A stretch of DNA of 64,000 nt, taken from NCBI RefSeq assembly GCF_000422245.1, contig NZ_ATHI01000030.1, forward strand, positions 1-64,000, in the 5' to 3' direction. Position numbers and translations under genes: made by a program. Source of the stretch: Alkalidesulfovibrio alkalitolerans DSM 16529. Lineage in GTDB: Bacteria > Desulfobacterota > Desulfovibrionia > Desulfovibrionales > Desulfovibrionaceae. The stretch's first letter is position 1; every line of letters starts with the position of its first letter. Positions 1 to 9,118 of the stretch are shown here, piece after piece. Under the pieces are notes generated by a model. It was not told the DNA's origin and made no database searches. It worked only from the letters and a program-made list of their open reading frames with translations.

Positions 1-44
1 GAGAGGGGGAAACCCCCTTTTGGAAAAGGGGGTTTCCCCCTCTC
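1..44. repeat. Perfect 44-bp palindrome upstream of pheT
   Basis: Two 21-base arms (1-21 and 24-44) are exact reverse complements around a 2-base GG centre. Each arm mixes G-runs, A-runs and C-runs. It ends 23 bases before the pheT start, so it probably lies between pheS (outside the window) and pheT. In RNA it would form a very stable hairpin. It could be a processing or attenuation element, or half of a larger repeat cut by the window edge. The palindrome is seen; its role is inferred. Confidence 0.8.
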
Positions 45-67
45 CCCGGCTGCCGGAGGCTTTCCCC

Positions 68-2467
68 ATGCTGCTTTCCCTGAACTGGCTTCGTGAGTTC
101 GTGCCCTTCGAGGGCGAGGTGCAGGACCTGGCCGACAGACTGACCATGCTCGGCCTGGAGGTGGACGCGATCCACAGGCCCTTCGAGGCGCTGGAGCGCG
201 TCGTGGTCGGCCATGTGGTGGAGTGCGGCCGCCATCCCGACGCGGACAAGCTATCCGTGACCCGCGTGGACGTGGGCGACGAGGTTCTGGACATCGTCTG
301 CGGCGCGCCCAACGTGGCCAAGGGCCAGAAGGTGGCCGTGGCCCGCGTGGGCGCGACGCTGCCCGACGGCCTGACCATCAAAAAGGCCAAGATTCGCGGC
401 CAGGCCTCGCACGGCATGATCTGCTCCGAGCGCGAGATGGGGCTCGGCGAGGGGCACGAGGGCATCCTGGTGCTGCCGGACGCCGCGCCCGTGGGAGTGT
501 CCCTGGTCGAGGCGCTGGAACTCGACCGCGCCGTGCTTGAAATCGACCTGACGCCCAACCGCGCGGACTGCCTCTCGATCGCCGGGCTCGCCCGCGAGGT
601 GGCCCTGGCCTTCGGCCTGCCCTTCGCCCGCACCGCGCCGCGCCTTGTCGAGGACGATTCGGAGCGCGCCCAGGATCTCGTGCGCATTGAGGTCGCGGAC
701 GGCGAGCAGTGCCCTCTGTATCAGGCGCGCATCGTCAAGGACATCGCTATCAAGCCGTCGCCCGCATGGCTTCGCTACCGCCTCATCGCCATGGGACAGC
801 GGCCCATCAGCAACGTGGTGGACGTGACCAACTACGTGATGCTGGAGACGGGCCAGCCGCTGCACGCTTTCGACCTGGAGCTTCTCGAAGGCGGGGTGAT
901 CCGCGTGGATCTGGCCGAGGAGGGCATGGCCTTCGTGACTCTGGACGGCCAGGAGCGCAGTCTTCTCTCCTCCGACCTCCTGATCTGGGACGGCGCCAAA
1001 CCTGTGGCCCTGGCGGGCGTGATGGGCGGAGCCAACTCCGAGATCGGGCAGGGCTCGCGCCACATGCTGCTCGAATGCGCAGTGTTCAGGCCCGGGACCA
1101 TCCGCCGCACGGCGAGACGGCTCGCGCTTCACTCCGAGGCCTCGCACCGTTTCGAGCGCGGCGTGGATCAGCCGGGCTCGCGTCTGGCCTTGGACCGTGC
1201 GGCTGCGCTCATCGCCGAGCTTTCGGGCGGCAGACTGCTTTCGGGCGTGGCCCAGCACGAGCCCGCGCCCTTTGCGCGGCCCGTGCTGCGTTTTCGTCCC
1301 GCGCGGGCCAGGCAGGTGGTGGGCATCGACTTTTCGACCGACTTTTGCGCCACGACGCTCACGGGTCTTGGCTGCGGTATCGAGGGCCAGGACGGCGAGG
1401 AGTGGCGCGTGAGCGCGCCGTCGTATCGCCGCGACCTGGAACGCGAGATCGACCTCGTGGAGGAGATCGCGCGCGTGCACGGCATCGACCGCATCCCCGA
1501 GACCATGCCCGCCGTGGTGGGCGGCTCGGGCGCGCCCGTGGGCGGCGGCGACTTCGACTTCATGATGCGCCTCAAGCATTGGGCGCGCGGGGCCGGGCTT
1601 TCGGAGTGCGTCAACTACAGCTTCGTGGGCGAGGCCGACCTGAACGCCCTGAACCTGCCCGAGGAGGGCCGGGTGCGGGTGGCCAATCCGCTCTCCGAGG
1701 ACCAGGCGGTGCTGCGCACGGCCGTGGCCTCGGGCCTGGTCCGCTCGCTGGCGCACAACGTGGCCCAGGGCAACCCCGATCTGCGTCTTTTCGAGTACGC
1801 CAAGGTCTTCACGTACGACGAAACCTCGGACACCAAGACGCGCGAGGAACCGCGCCTGGCGCTGCTGCTGCACGGCGCGCGCTTTCCGTCCGGGCATCCC
1901 TGGCCCACGGCCGAGGAAGCCGACTACGCCGACCTCAAGGGGCTGGTGGAGGATCTGGCGCGGGCACTGGGCGTGAGGGGACTTTCTTTTGCCCGGATCG
2001 ACGGCCATGCCTGGCTCGAACCGTGTGTCGCCGTGTCCGCCGATGACCGGGAACTCGGCGTGATGGGCTTGCTCAAGCCTGCAATCGCTACCCGCGCCAA
2101 GGCGCGCTCCAAGGTCTGGATGGCCGAGCTTTCCGTGCCCGCGCTTCGCGCCGCCTGGTCGGTGCGCGACGTCTCCTTCTGCGAGCTGCCGCGCTATCCG
2201 GCTTCCTGGCGCGACCTCACGCTGGTCACGCCGTCGTCGGTGCAGGTGGGACAGGTGGTCCAGGCCATGCAGGGCGCGGGGGCAAAGCTGCTCGAAGGCG
2301 TGCGGCTGGTGGACAGCTACCAGCCCAAGGGCGCGTCCGAGCGCAACCTGACCTTCCGGCTGACCTACAGAAGCCTCGATCGAACGCTTACGGACAAGGA
2401 CGTGGACAAGGCCCATCAGGGCATCGTCCAGAAGGTGCTCGCCAGCCTGCCGCTGCGGCAGCAGTAA
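68..2467 (+). CDS. pheT: Phenylalanine--tRNA ligase, beta subunit
   Basis: This is the beta chain of the cytoplasmic alpha2-beta2 enzyme that charges tRNA-Phe. At 799 residues it has the usual bacterial length. Domains run in the expected order: an N-terminal EMAP-like tRNA-binding domain (about residues 40-150, with GHVVECGRHPDADKL), the B3/B4 editing region (about 210-370), the B5 domain (about 400-470), the catalytic-like core (to about 690) and a C-terminal ferredoxin-fold anticodon-binding domain (about 705-797). An in-frame ATG at 20 lies inside the upstream palindrome and would add 16 unrelated residues. The ATG at 68 opens directly into the conserved MLLSLNWLREF start, so I chose it. 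pheS should lie just upstream, outside the window. Confidence 0.97.
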   Translation: MLLSLNWLREFVPFEGEVQDLADRLTMLGLEVDAIHRPFEALERVVVGHVVECGRHPDADKLSVTRVDVGDEVLDIVCGAPNVAKGQKVAVARVGATLPDGLTIKKAKIRGQASHGMICSEREMGLGEGHEGILVLPDAAPVGVSLVEALELDRAVLEIDLTPNRADCLSIAGLAREVALAFGLPFARTAPRLVEDDSERAQDLVRIEVADGEQCPLYQARIVKDIAIKPSPAWLRYRLIAMGQRPISNVVDVTNYVMLETGQPLHAFDLELLEGGVIRVDLAEEGMAFVTLDGQERSLLSSDLLIWDGAKPVALAGVMGGANSEIGQGSRHMLLECAVFRPGTIRRTARRLALHSEASHRFERGVDQPGSRLALDRAAALIAELSGGRLLSGVAQHEPAPFARPVLRFRPARARQVVGIDFSTDFCATTLTGLGCGIEGQDGEEWRVSAPSYRRDLEREIDLVEEIARVHGIDRIPETMPAVVGGSGAPVGGGDFDFMMRLKHWARGAGLSECVNYSFVGEADLNALNLPEEGRVRVANPLSEDQAVLRTAVASGLVRSLAHNVAQGNPDLRLFEYAKVFTYDETSDTKTREEPRLALLLHGARFPSGHPWPTAEEADYADLKGLVEDLARALGVRGLSFARIDGHAWLEPCVAVSADDRELGVMGLLKPAIATRAKARSKVWMAELSVPALRAAWSVRDVSFCELPRYPASWRDLTLVTPSSVQVGQVVQAMQGAGAKLLEGVRLVDSYQPKGASERNLTFRLTYRSLDRTLTDKDVDKAHQGIVQKVLASLPLRQQ

Positions 2468-2534
2468 CCGGAGGTCCGCCGCCGTGCTCCTTTCCGCCGT
2501 CGCGCGTACGAAGGGGGCCGCTTGCCCGCTCAAA

Positions 2535-2556
2535 CCGGCCCCGCGCGCGGGGCCGG
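2535..2556. terminator. GC-only perfect palindrome after pheT
   Basis: A 22-bp perfect palindrome (CCGGCCCCGCGC and its complement) lies 70 bases after the pheT stop. The nearest T-run is at about 2590-2595, too far for a classical intrinsic terminator. It may be a T-less terminator or a transcript-stabilising hairpin between pheT and the merR-type gene. Confidence 0.4.
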
Positions 2557-2620
2557 ACGGGAATGCGCACGGCATCCTCTGGCCTCTGATTTTTTCCTTC
2601 CGCGAAGCCGGAGGCCGGGC

Positions 2621-2986
2621 ATGAGCAAGCGCGGCCTTGTGAAAACCCCGCCCGGCCAGCTATACATTCCGGGCATGGAAGCCCGAACGAGCCAAAAGAC
2701 CTACAAAATCGGGCAGGCGGCCAAGCTGCTCGATCTCAAGCCCTACGTGCTGCGCTTCTGGGAATCCGAATTCCCGCAAATCCAGCCCGTGCGCACGGAC
2801 TCGGGCCAGCGCATGTACACCGAGGAGACCATCGCCGTGGTCCGGCGCATCAAGCACCTGCTGTGGGACGAGGGGCTGACCATCGAGGGCGCGCGCAAGG
2901 CCCTGGACGGCGAAGTGCGCACCGTGCTCCTGCGCGACATCGAGGCCGAGCTCCTGGCCATCAAGGCCGATCTGGCCAAATTCTGA
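2621..2986 (+). CDS. MerR-family transcriptional regulator
   Basis: This 121-residue protein carries the MerR winged-helix DNA-binding domain: YKIGQAAKLLDLKPYVLRFW is the helix-turn-helix and GQRMYTEE the wing, followed by the second helical pair (VVRRIKHLLWDEGLTIEGARK). The C-terminal effector region is very short, about 25 residues after the HTH domain, with no metal-binding cysteines, so the inducer cannot be guessed. The ATG at 2621 has a GGAGG six bases upstream. A later ATG at 2676 would still keep the whole domain. It lies 153 bases after pheT on the same strand and could be in the pheST transcript. The target is unknown. Confidence 0.85.
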   Translation: MSKRGLVKTPPGQLYIPGMEARTSQKTYKIGQAAKLLDLKPYVLRFWESEFPQIQPVRTDSGQRMYTEETIAVVRRIKHLLWDEGLTIEGARKALDGEVRTVLLRDIEAELLAIKADLAKF

Positions 2987-3020
2987 TCCGGTTTCCCGCA
3001 GGGCTGCAGACTGGACCTAT

Positions 3021-3977
3021 TCACCCGTGCTCGGGCGCGTAGCGGCGAAGGCGGATCATGCCCCAGCGCCCCTGGCTCAAGGCCACCCCCGAAAGGATCA
3101 TGACTGCGGCCAGACATTGGAACGGCGTCAGGGTCTCCTCCAGGAAGAGCCAGCCGAAGACCACGGCCACGAGCGGAACGAGGTTTATGAAGGCCGAGAC
3201 GCGGGCTGCGGCCAGGCGGCTCAGTGCCCAGTTGTAGAGCCCGAAAGCGCCGAGCGTGACCAGACCCCCCAGAAAGAGCACGGCAAGGGCCGCCTCGGGC
3301 GGCCAGTCCCACGGCGCGGTGTCGACGCTGGTTGCGCCGGGAAGGAAGAAGACCGCTCCGACCATGGTCTGCATGGCTGTCAGGGACCACGGCCCGTAGC
3401 GGCCGGAGAGGCGTTTGACGAGCAGCATGGAGCCCGCAGCGCAGACCATGGCCAGAAATTCGAGCGCGTTGCCAAGGAGCGGGTCCGGGGCCGAGCCCGA
3501 GCCCCCGGCCGTGCCGGCCAGGGAAAGCCAGGCCACCCCTGCCATGGACAGGGCGAGCCCCGCCACGACGCGGCGGGTCAGGGCCTCGCCAAGGAACATG
3601 GCCGCGCCAAGGGCCACGAGCAACGGCACGAAGGAGGAGATGACCCCGGCCTGGGCCGACGTGGTCAGGCGCAGGGCGTTGGCCTCGAACAGGAAATAGC
3701 CGCAGGGCATGAGCAGGCAGGTCGCGGCCAGGAGTTTTAAGTCCTTGCGCCGCACGTTTCGCGGCAGCACGCGGTGTGCGAGCGGCAGAAGCAGGAGCGT
3801 GGCCAGGGTCATGCGCAGCCACATGAGCGACATGGGGGAAAAGGTCGCGAGCGCGATCTTGGCGGCGGAAAACGAGCCGCCCCAGAGCAGTGCGGCCGCA
3901 AGCGCCGCGAGCAGGGGCATGAGGGCCTGCCCTGAGGGCGCGGGGGGCGCGGGATGGACTGTGGATGTTGACGGCAT
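3021..3977 (-). CDS. EamA/DMT-family inner-membrane transporter
   Basis: A 318-residue polytopic protein with two EamA repeats of about five hydrophobic helices each. The first starts at LLAALAAALLWGGSFSAAKIAL (residues about 20-40). The second starts near LEFLAMVCAAGSMLLVKRL, each repeat ending in the usual GEAL/LEET turn. Drug/metabolite transporters of this type export small metabolites such as amino acids; the substrate is not predictable. The reading frame is open upstream for 74 more codons, but the ATG at 3977 has a GGAGG upstream and begins just before the first helix. The AraC-type gene upstream on the same strand ends 85 bases away and is the likely regulator. The gene converges with the MerR gene. 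Confidence 0.88.
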   Translation of the reverse strand: MPSTSTVHPAPPAPSGQALMPLLAALAAALLWGGSFSAAKIALATFSPMSLMWLRMTLATLLLLPLAHRVLPRNVRRKDLKLLAATCLLMPCGYFLFEANALRLTTSAQAGVISSFVPLLVALGAAMFLGEALTRRVVAGLALSMAGVAWLSLAGTAGGSGSAPDPLLGNALEFLAMVCAAGSMLLVKRLSGRYGPWSLTAMQTMVGAVFFLPGATSVDTAPWDWPPEAALAVLFLGGLVTLGAFGLYNWALSRLAAARVSAFINLVPLVAVVFGWLFLEETLTPFQCLAAVMILSGVALSQGRWGMIRLRRYAPEHG

Positions 3978-4062
3978 GGGTGCCTCCGTGGCGAGTGTCG
4001 GCAGGCAATAACGCTGCCGGATGCGGACGTCTTGCAGGATTGTTTTGCAGGAAATTGCGGCT

Positions 4063-4890
4063 TCAGAATTTTCTTGCCGCGTACTGGCCCGGGGTTGCGC
4101 CCACGTACTGCCTGAAGGTGGTGGTGAAATGGCTCTGGTCCACGAAGCCCGTGGCGGCCGCGACTTCGGCGAACGGCAGGCCTTCCCGAACCAGACCACG
4201 GGCGTGGTCGATGCGCAGTTGGGTGTGGAAGGCGTGCGGGGTCATGCCCGTGCTGCGTTTGAAGACCCGCAGGAGATGATAGCGTGAGAGCCCGACCAGA
4301 TCGGCTAGTTCCTCGAGGGATACCTTCTCGTCTAGGCGCGCGGCCAGGTACTCCTGCACGATCCGCATGGCCGCGTGCTCGCGCCCAGGCCGGGCGAGCC
4401 GCGCGGGGGCCTTGCCGTGGCGGGCCAGCAGCAGGGTGAAAGCCTCGATCAGGCACGATTCCTTTTCCAGCCGGTCGCCATCACGCTCCAGAAGATGCGA
4501 AAGGGCCATCAGGCCCCGCGTGGCTTCGGGCGAGGCGACGACAAAGCGCGTGAATTCGGGAACGCCGACGTCGCGGCCGCAGGTCTCGGCCGCGACGGTC
4601 CGCATCCAGTCCGCGCTGGCGTAGAAGTTGCGGTATGAGGGTCGGACTCCCTGCGCGGGAACGCCGCTGTGCACCTGGCCCGGGTTGATCAGCGCCAGTT
4701 GGCCCGGCTGGACAAAGGCGTCGCTGCGCCGGGGGCCCTGGCCGAAGCAGCCGCCTTTTTCCATGGCTACGATGGTGAAATAGTCGTGCGTGTGGTTGGG
4801 GAAGGCGTGGGGACTTTCGCGGACGATGGAGACTTCCAGCCCGTCCAGGCACGGATCCCGGTGGAATCGGATGTCGTTCTGCGGACGCAT
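4063..4890 (-). CDS. AraC-family transcriptional regulator with cupin sensor
   Basis: The N-terminal half is an AraC-type cupin ligand domain, with NHTHDYFTIVAME and the LINPGQVHSG turn at about residues 30-80 from this start. The C-terminal ~100 residues contain two helix-turn-helix motifs (VSLEELADLVGLSRYHLLRVFKR and the FAEVAAATGFVDQSHFTTTF stretch). At 275 residues the length is typical. The frame continues upstream to a TTG at 4950; the ATG at 4890 opens the conserved part, but its Shine-Dalgarno is poor, so the start is uncertain. The DMT transporter gene follows 85 bases downstream on the same strand. AraC plus DMT exporter is a common pairing, and control of that exporter is the simplest inference. 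Confidence 0.88.
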   Translation of the reverse strand: MRPQNDIRFHRDPCLDGLEVSIVRESPHAFPNHTHDYFTIVAMEKGGCFGQGPRRSDAFVQPGQLALINPGQVHSGVPAQGVRPSYRNFYASADWMRTVAAETCGRDVGVPEFTRFVVASPEATRGLMALSHLLERDGDRLEKESCLIEAFTLLLARHGKAPARLARPGREHAAMRIVQEYLAARLDEKVSLEELADLVGLSRYHLLRVFKRSTGMTPHAFHTQLRIDHARGLVREGLPFAEVAAATGFVDQSHFTTTFRQYVGATPGQYAARKF

Positions 4891-5039
4891 GGCGTTCGGA
4901 ATACCTCGATCCACACTCCTAACGGAAGAGGCAACATGCGTATTGTACAAAATTGAGCGCTGAAAGGCCGCAGGGGGCGCGCGTGCGTGCGCTGGCTGCG
5001 CCGATCCTGCGGGAGCGGGCGCGCTCAGTGCGGAAAATG

Positions 5040-5097
5040 AAAAGCGGGGAAGGGATGAGGGAGAACCCCGTCGCGGAGTTTCCCTCGTCCCTTCCCG
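5040..5097 (-). terminator. Intrinsic terminator of the aldehyde oxidoreductase gene
   Basis: Sixteen-base arms at 5047-5062 and 5081-5096 pair with one mismatch. Read on the minus strand, the hairpin is followed by CGCTTTTCATTTTC, a T-rich tail. It lies 24 bases past the stop of the oxidoreductase gene. Confidence 0.75.
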
Positions 5098-5119
5098 TGT
5101 GCGCCGCGTGGCCGGAGCG

Positions 5120-6835
5120 CTAGACCTTGGCGGCCTGAAGCTCTTCGGCGCTGAAGTCCCAGGTCACGTCATGCGGCGGCAGCTTCTGGCGGAACCAGCG
5201 CGGAAGCTGGTCGTGCACCTTGGTGAAGCCCGCGGCCTTGTTGAACTCCTGCTCGTCGGTCAAGATCTGCGTGCCCAGGGCGACCACGTCGTTGGGGGTC
5301 ACTGTCTGGCCGTACTTGGCAGAGATAAGGTCGCAGATGGTCTGCAGGGCGTCGGCCGTGTCGAGCACGGCGAAGGCCACGAAGAGGCAAAAGCCCGTGG
5401 AGTCGATGGCGGCCGTGGCGATCTGCAGGTTCTTGGAGAGCTCGGCCTGGCCTTCCTTGGAGTGCGGGGCCACGGTGCCGCCGCAGGAGAGCACGTTCTG
5501 GCACACGGCGTAGCCCGCGGTGTGGTCGCCGCCCTGGGGCGAAGTGGCGTAGGTCACGCCCACGCCCTTGACCGCGCGGGGATCGTAGGCGGGCAGGGAC
5601 TGGTTCTTGACCACGGGGATGCGGTCCACGCCGAAGGCGTCGGCCACGTAGGTCGCGCCGTTGCCCAGGATGCGGCCCAAGGGGTCGCGCGCGCCGATCT
5701 TCTTCAGCATCTCCAGGGCGGCCTTGCCGTCGCCCCAGGGGATGACCCCGGCCTCCATGTACATGGCCAGGGCGTTGCCCATCTCGATGGTGTCCACGCC
5801 GTACTCGTCGCAGTGGCGGTCGAGCAGGGCCAGGGTGTCCATGTCGTCGATGAGCAGGTTCGGTCCCATGGCCCACAGGGTTTCGTATTCGAAGCCCGAG
5901 GTCACGTACTCGCCCTTTTCGTCCACGAACATCTGCGAACACTGGATGGCGCAGCCTACGTGGCAGCCTTCCTTGGCCTTGCCGCCGCGCTTCTCGATGA
6001 GTTCGACCATTTTTTCGCCGGAGACCTGCGAGGCGCGGTCGAAGCGGCCGGTGCGGAAGTTCTTGGTGGGCAGGGCGCCCGCCTCGTTGATGATGTTGAT
6101 GAGGATGGCCGTGCCGAAGCCGGGCAGGCCCTGGCTGGTGATGGGGTGGGTGCGCAGGATCTCGGCCCAGCGCTTGCCCGCCTTCATGAAGGCGTCCTTG
6201 TCGGCGTAGGTCACGCCGGGCGCGCCCGCGTCGTCCACGATGATGGCCTTGACGCGCTTGGAGCCCATGACCGCGCCCATGCCGCCGCGTCCGGCCGAAC
6301 GCGCCGGGCGGCCCGCCATGTCCGTGAACTGGATGGTGGAGGCCTTGAGGCACATCTCGCCCGCCGCTCCGATCACGGCGCAGGCGGCCTTGCCGTACTT
6401 CTCGTCCAGGATCTTGGCGTAGTCGTAGATGCCCATGCTGCCGGTGGCCGGGGCGTCCTCGATGGTCACGCCGTCCTTGGAGACGCGGATGACCATGAAG
6501 GGCGCGTCCTGTTCGGGCTTGTCCTCCAGGATGATGCCCTGGATGCCGAGCTTGGCGAGCTTTTGCGAGACGATGCCGCCGGAGTTGGATTCCTTGATGC
6601 CGCCGGTGAGCGGCGACTTGGCCCCCACGGAGATGCGGCCCGAGGTGGCCGCCGTGGTGCCCGTGAGCGTGCCGGGCGCGATGACCAGCTTGTTCTCGCC
6701 GGAAAGGGGGTGACAGTCGGCCGGAACCTCGGACCGGATGACCCGCGAGGTCAGTGCGCGGCCGCCAAGGCCCGCGTAGGCCCCCGGCTTCTCGAAGGCG
6801 TGGGTGCGGGTGCGGGTGTTGATGCGAAGTATCAT
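5120..6835 (-). CDS. aor: Tungsten-type aldehyde:ferredoxin oxidoreductase
   Basis: A 571-residue member of the AOR family, which oxidises aldehydes to carboxylic acids with a bis-pyranopterin tungsten (or molybdenum) cofactor and reduces ferredoxin. The N-terminal pterin domain includes GLGGRALTSRV and the GTLTGTTAATSGRISVGAKS stretch. The [4Fe-4S] ligands are visible as CHVGCAIQC at about residues 293-301, with the distal cysteine in DSTGFCLF near residue 480. The protein is cytoplasmic, with no signal peptide. The ATG has AAGGAG ten bases upstream. The gene is divergent from the uncharacterised gene at 6972 and ends in its own terminator. In Desulfovibrio such enzymes recycle aldehydes during alcohol oxidation; the aldehyde substrate here is unknown. 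Confidence 0.95.
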   Translation of the reverse strand: MILRINTRTRTHAFEKPGAYAGLGGRALTSRVIRSEVPADCHPLSGENKLVIAPGTLTGTTAATSGRISVGAKSPLTGGIKESNSGGIVSQKLAKLGIQGIILEDKPEQDAPFMVIRVSKDGVTIEDAPATGSMGIYDYAKILDEKYGKAACAVIGAAGEMCLKASTIQFTDMAGRPARSAGRGGMGAVMGSKRVKAIIVDDAGAPGVTYADKDAFMKAGKRWAEILRTHPITSQGLPGFGTAILINIINEAGALPTKNFRTGRFDRASQVSGEKMVELIEKRGGKAKEGCHVGCAIQCSQMFVDEKGEYVTSGFEYETLWAMGPNLLIDDMDTLALLDRHCDEYGVDTIEMGNALAMYMEAGVIPWGDGKAALEMLKKIGARDPLGRILGNGATYVADAFGVDRIPVVKNQSLPAYDPRAVKGVGVTYATSPQGGDHTAGYAVCQNVLSCGGTVAPHSKEGQAELSKNLQIATAAIDSTGFCLFVAFAVLDTADALQTICDLISAKYGQTVTPNDVVALGTQILTDEQEFNKAAGFTKVHDQLPRWFRQKLPPHDVTWDFSAEELQAAKV

Positions 6836-6921
6836 CTGATCTGCTCCTTGTTGCGGTGTTGCCTCGGGCAGGGTACTTGGCTACTGATCCTACCTATACC
6901 AGCCGCTCGAAAAATGAATAC

Positions 6922-6941
6922 CTATGCCAGATGGGGCATAG
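6922..6941. promoter_or_regulatory. Inverted repeat between divergent genes
   Basis: CTATGCC (6922-6928) and GGCATAG (6935-6941) form a 7-bp inverted repeat with a 6-base spacer, in the 136-bp gap between aor and the divergent gene at 6972. It is placed like an operator acting on one or both promoters. No regulator gene lies beside it. Confidence 0.4.
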
Positions 6942-6971
6942 TAAGCGTCGATACGAGCACGGGGAATGCAG

Positions 6972-7565
6972 ATGACGATACGGATCGAGATCGCGGGAAA
7001 GGTTCCGGCAGGGTTCTTCGCGTCGCTTTTCACGGCCGGAGTGCGGCTTCGCATTGCGGGGCGGCGCAGTCTGGCCTGCTGGCTGACAGAGGACCTGGGT
7101 GTTGCGCCTGAGTATGTGGAGAAGAACATCGGGTCGGCTTTTCTGGACGGCCGCCCGGTGGACGACTTCGTCACGGCCATGGTCTCCCCCGGAGCCACGG
7201 TGGCCCTGGGCGCGGCCGCGCCGGGCCTGGTGGGCGTGAGCCTCAACCGGGGCAGTCCCCTGGCGTGTTTTCGCCACGACATCAGCCAGGGCCAGGCGGC
7301 TGCGGCGGGCGAAGCTGAGGTGGAGCCGGGCGAGGCGACCCTGAAGCTCTTCAATTTTCCGGCGCGCGAGCTTTCCGAGGCGCTGCTGCACAAGGGGGCG
7401 GGCGTGGCCGCGCGCGCCCTCGCGGTCTGGCTCGTGGAGCGGGCCGGGGAGTTCGAGCGGCACGGGCTCACGCTCGCCGCCGATGGCGCGCCCATACCCC
7501 CGCGTGAATTGGCCACGCGCCTTTCCGCCGCCGACGGAGAAGTGGACCTTCGTTTTGGACGCTGA
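6972..7565 (+). CDS. Uncharacterised protein divergent from aor
   Basis: A 197-residue soluble protein with no signal peptide, no membrane segment and no motif I can assign with certainty. The part LDGRPVDDFVTAMVSPGATVALGAA (about residues 58-82) has the rhythm of a beta-rich, possibly ubiquitin-like or MoaD/ThiS-like fold, but a C-terminal Gly-Gly is absent. The C-terminal half contains an Ala/Glu-rich stretch and a helix-forming region (ALAVWLVERAGEFERHGL). Two ATGs compete (6966 and 6972). The second has GGGGA six bases upstream, so I chose it. Head-to-head position with aor suggests a linked role, perhaps cofactor- or aldehyde-related; this is inference only. Confidence 0.7.
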   Translation: MTIRIEIAGKVPAGFFASLFTAGVRLRIAGRRSLACWLTEDLGVAPEYVEKNIGSAFLDGRPVDDFVTAMVSPGATVALGAAAPGLVGVSLNRGSPLACFRHDISQGQAAAAGEAEVEPGEATLKLFNFPARELSEALLHKGAGVAARALAVWLVERAGEFERHGLTLAADGAPIPPRELATRLSAADGEVDLRFGR

Positions 7566-7783
7566 CGCGAGCGCGGGAGGGCCGTTTTGAGCGTCCGAGG
7601 AAGGGATCGCGCCTCGCGCGGTAGGAAACCTTGCGCGCAGGATTGAGAAAAAGATCACGGATACCCCTTCCGGGGAGCGGTGTCTCTTGAAGGGCGGCAC
7701 AAAGTTCTGTTAGATGATGACCGCGCGGCCGACCGCCGCTGCGAGGCGAAAGCGCCCCAGAACCCACGGACAGGACGCGGCAG

Positions 7784-8532
<749 letters not shown>

Positions 8533-8545
<13 letters not shown>

Positions 8546-8576
8546 GGCTTCGGGTTCGCCCGCGCGCCGCTTTTTT
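8533..8576 (+). terminator. Probable intrinsic terminator of cysQ
   Basis: The last codons of cysQ (CGCGCGCGGC, 8533-8542) pair imperfectly with GCCCGCGCGCCGC (8558-8570), followed at once by TTTTTT (8571-8576). The stem overlaps the stop codon. Confidence 0.55.
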
Positions 8577-9118
8577 GCATACGGCTTGCCGGGAGGCGCT
8601 CCTGGCAGGCCGCTCGCTTCTTCGGACCTGCTGGACCCTCGCGGGCTCCGCAATTGAACCCCTCGCCATACACAGCTCCCCGGCTTTTCCGACTCTCGTT
8701 GCGCCCGGCCGCGTCTTCAGACGCGCGGAGAGGCGGAAGCGCCAGTTGGCCGTTACCAGCACGGTAGATGCGCGCTTTCAGGCGCGCGCGGAGGCGGAGA
8801 GTCTTTGTGGAGGGGGTAGCGTTTTTTATTCGAGCATCCGGCGCGTGTGGAGAAGGACATGGAAGGGCATCGAATGTTCGATCGTATGGCCGATAGCGAA
8901 TCGACGCATTTCGCTTGCCACGGCTGGAGCGGCCCAATATCCTGCTGGCGTTCGCGCGGCTCGCCAAGGCGCGCACGAAGCGGCACGGCGGGCGGACTGG
9001 GGATGGCCGAACCGGCTGGGGCAGATTGCCGCGCGCATCGCGTGGAGCCATGTTCGCGGTCGGTTGCAGGCGATGATTTGCGATGCGTGCCGCGTTGGAA
9101 CGCAAGGAGGGGAGAGCG
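8546..9118. other. Gene-free leader before the first lipase cassette
   Basis: This 573-base stretch has no convincing gene; the open frames in it are antisense or lack start signals. Two imperfect direct repeats of about 30 bases, each with its own small hairpin, lie at 8711-8739 and 8770-8801 and share TCAG, GCGCG and GGCGGA blocks. The 3' end from about 9026 is a leader sequence that recurs before the second cassette (10294-10315 and 10533-10602). It includes the strong GGAGG that serves the gene at 9119. Cassette expression probably starts in this region; I could not pick a clear promoter. Confidence 0.5.

Noticed and set aside
251-2575. Long antisense open frame across pheT (774 codons)
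   Set aside because: It is a product of high GC and third-position bias; no family features or ribosome site, and pheT is certain.
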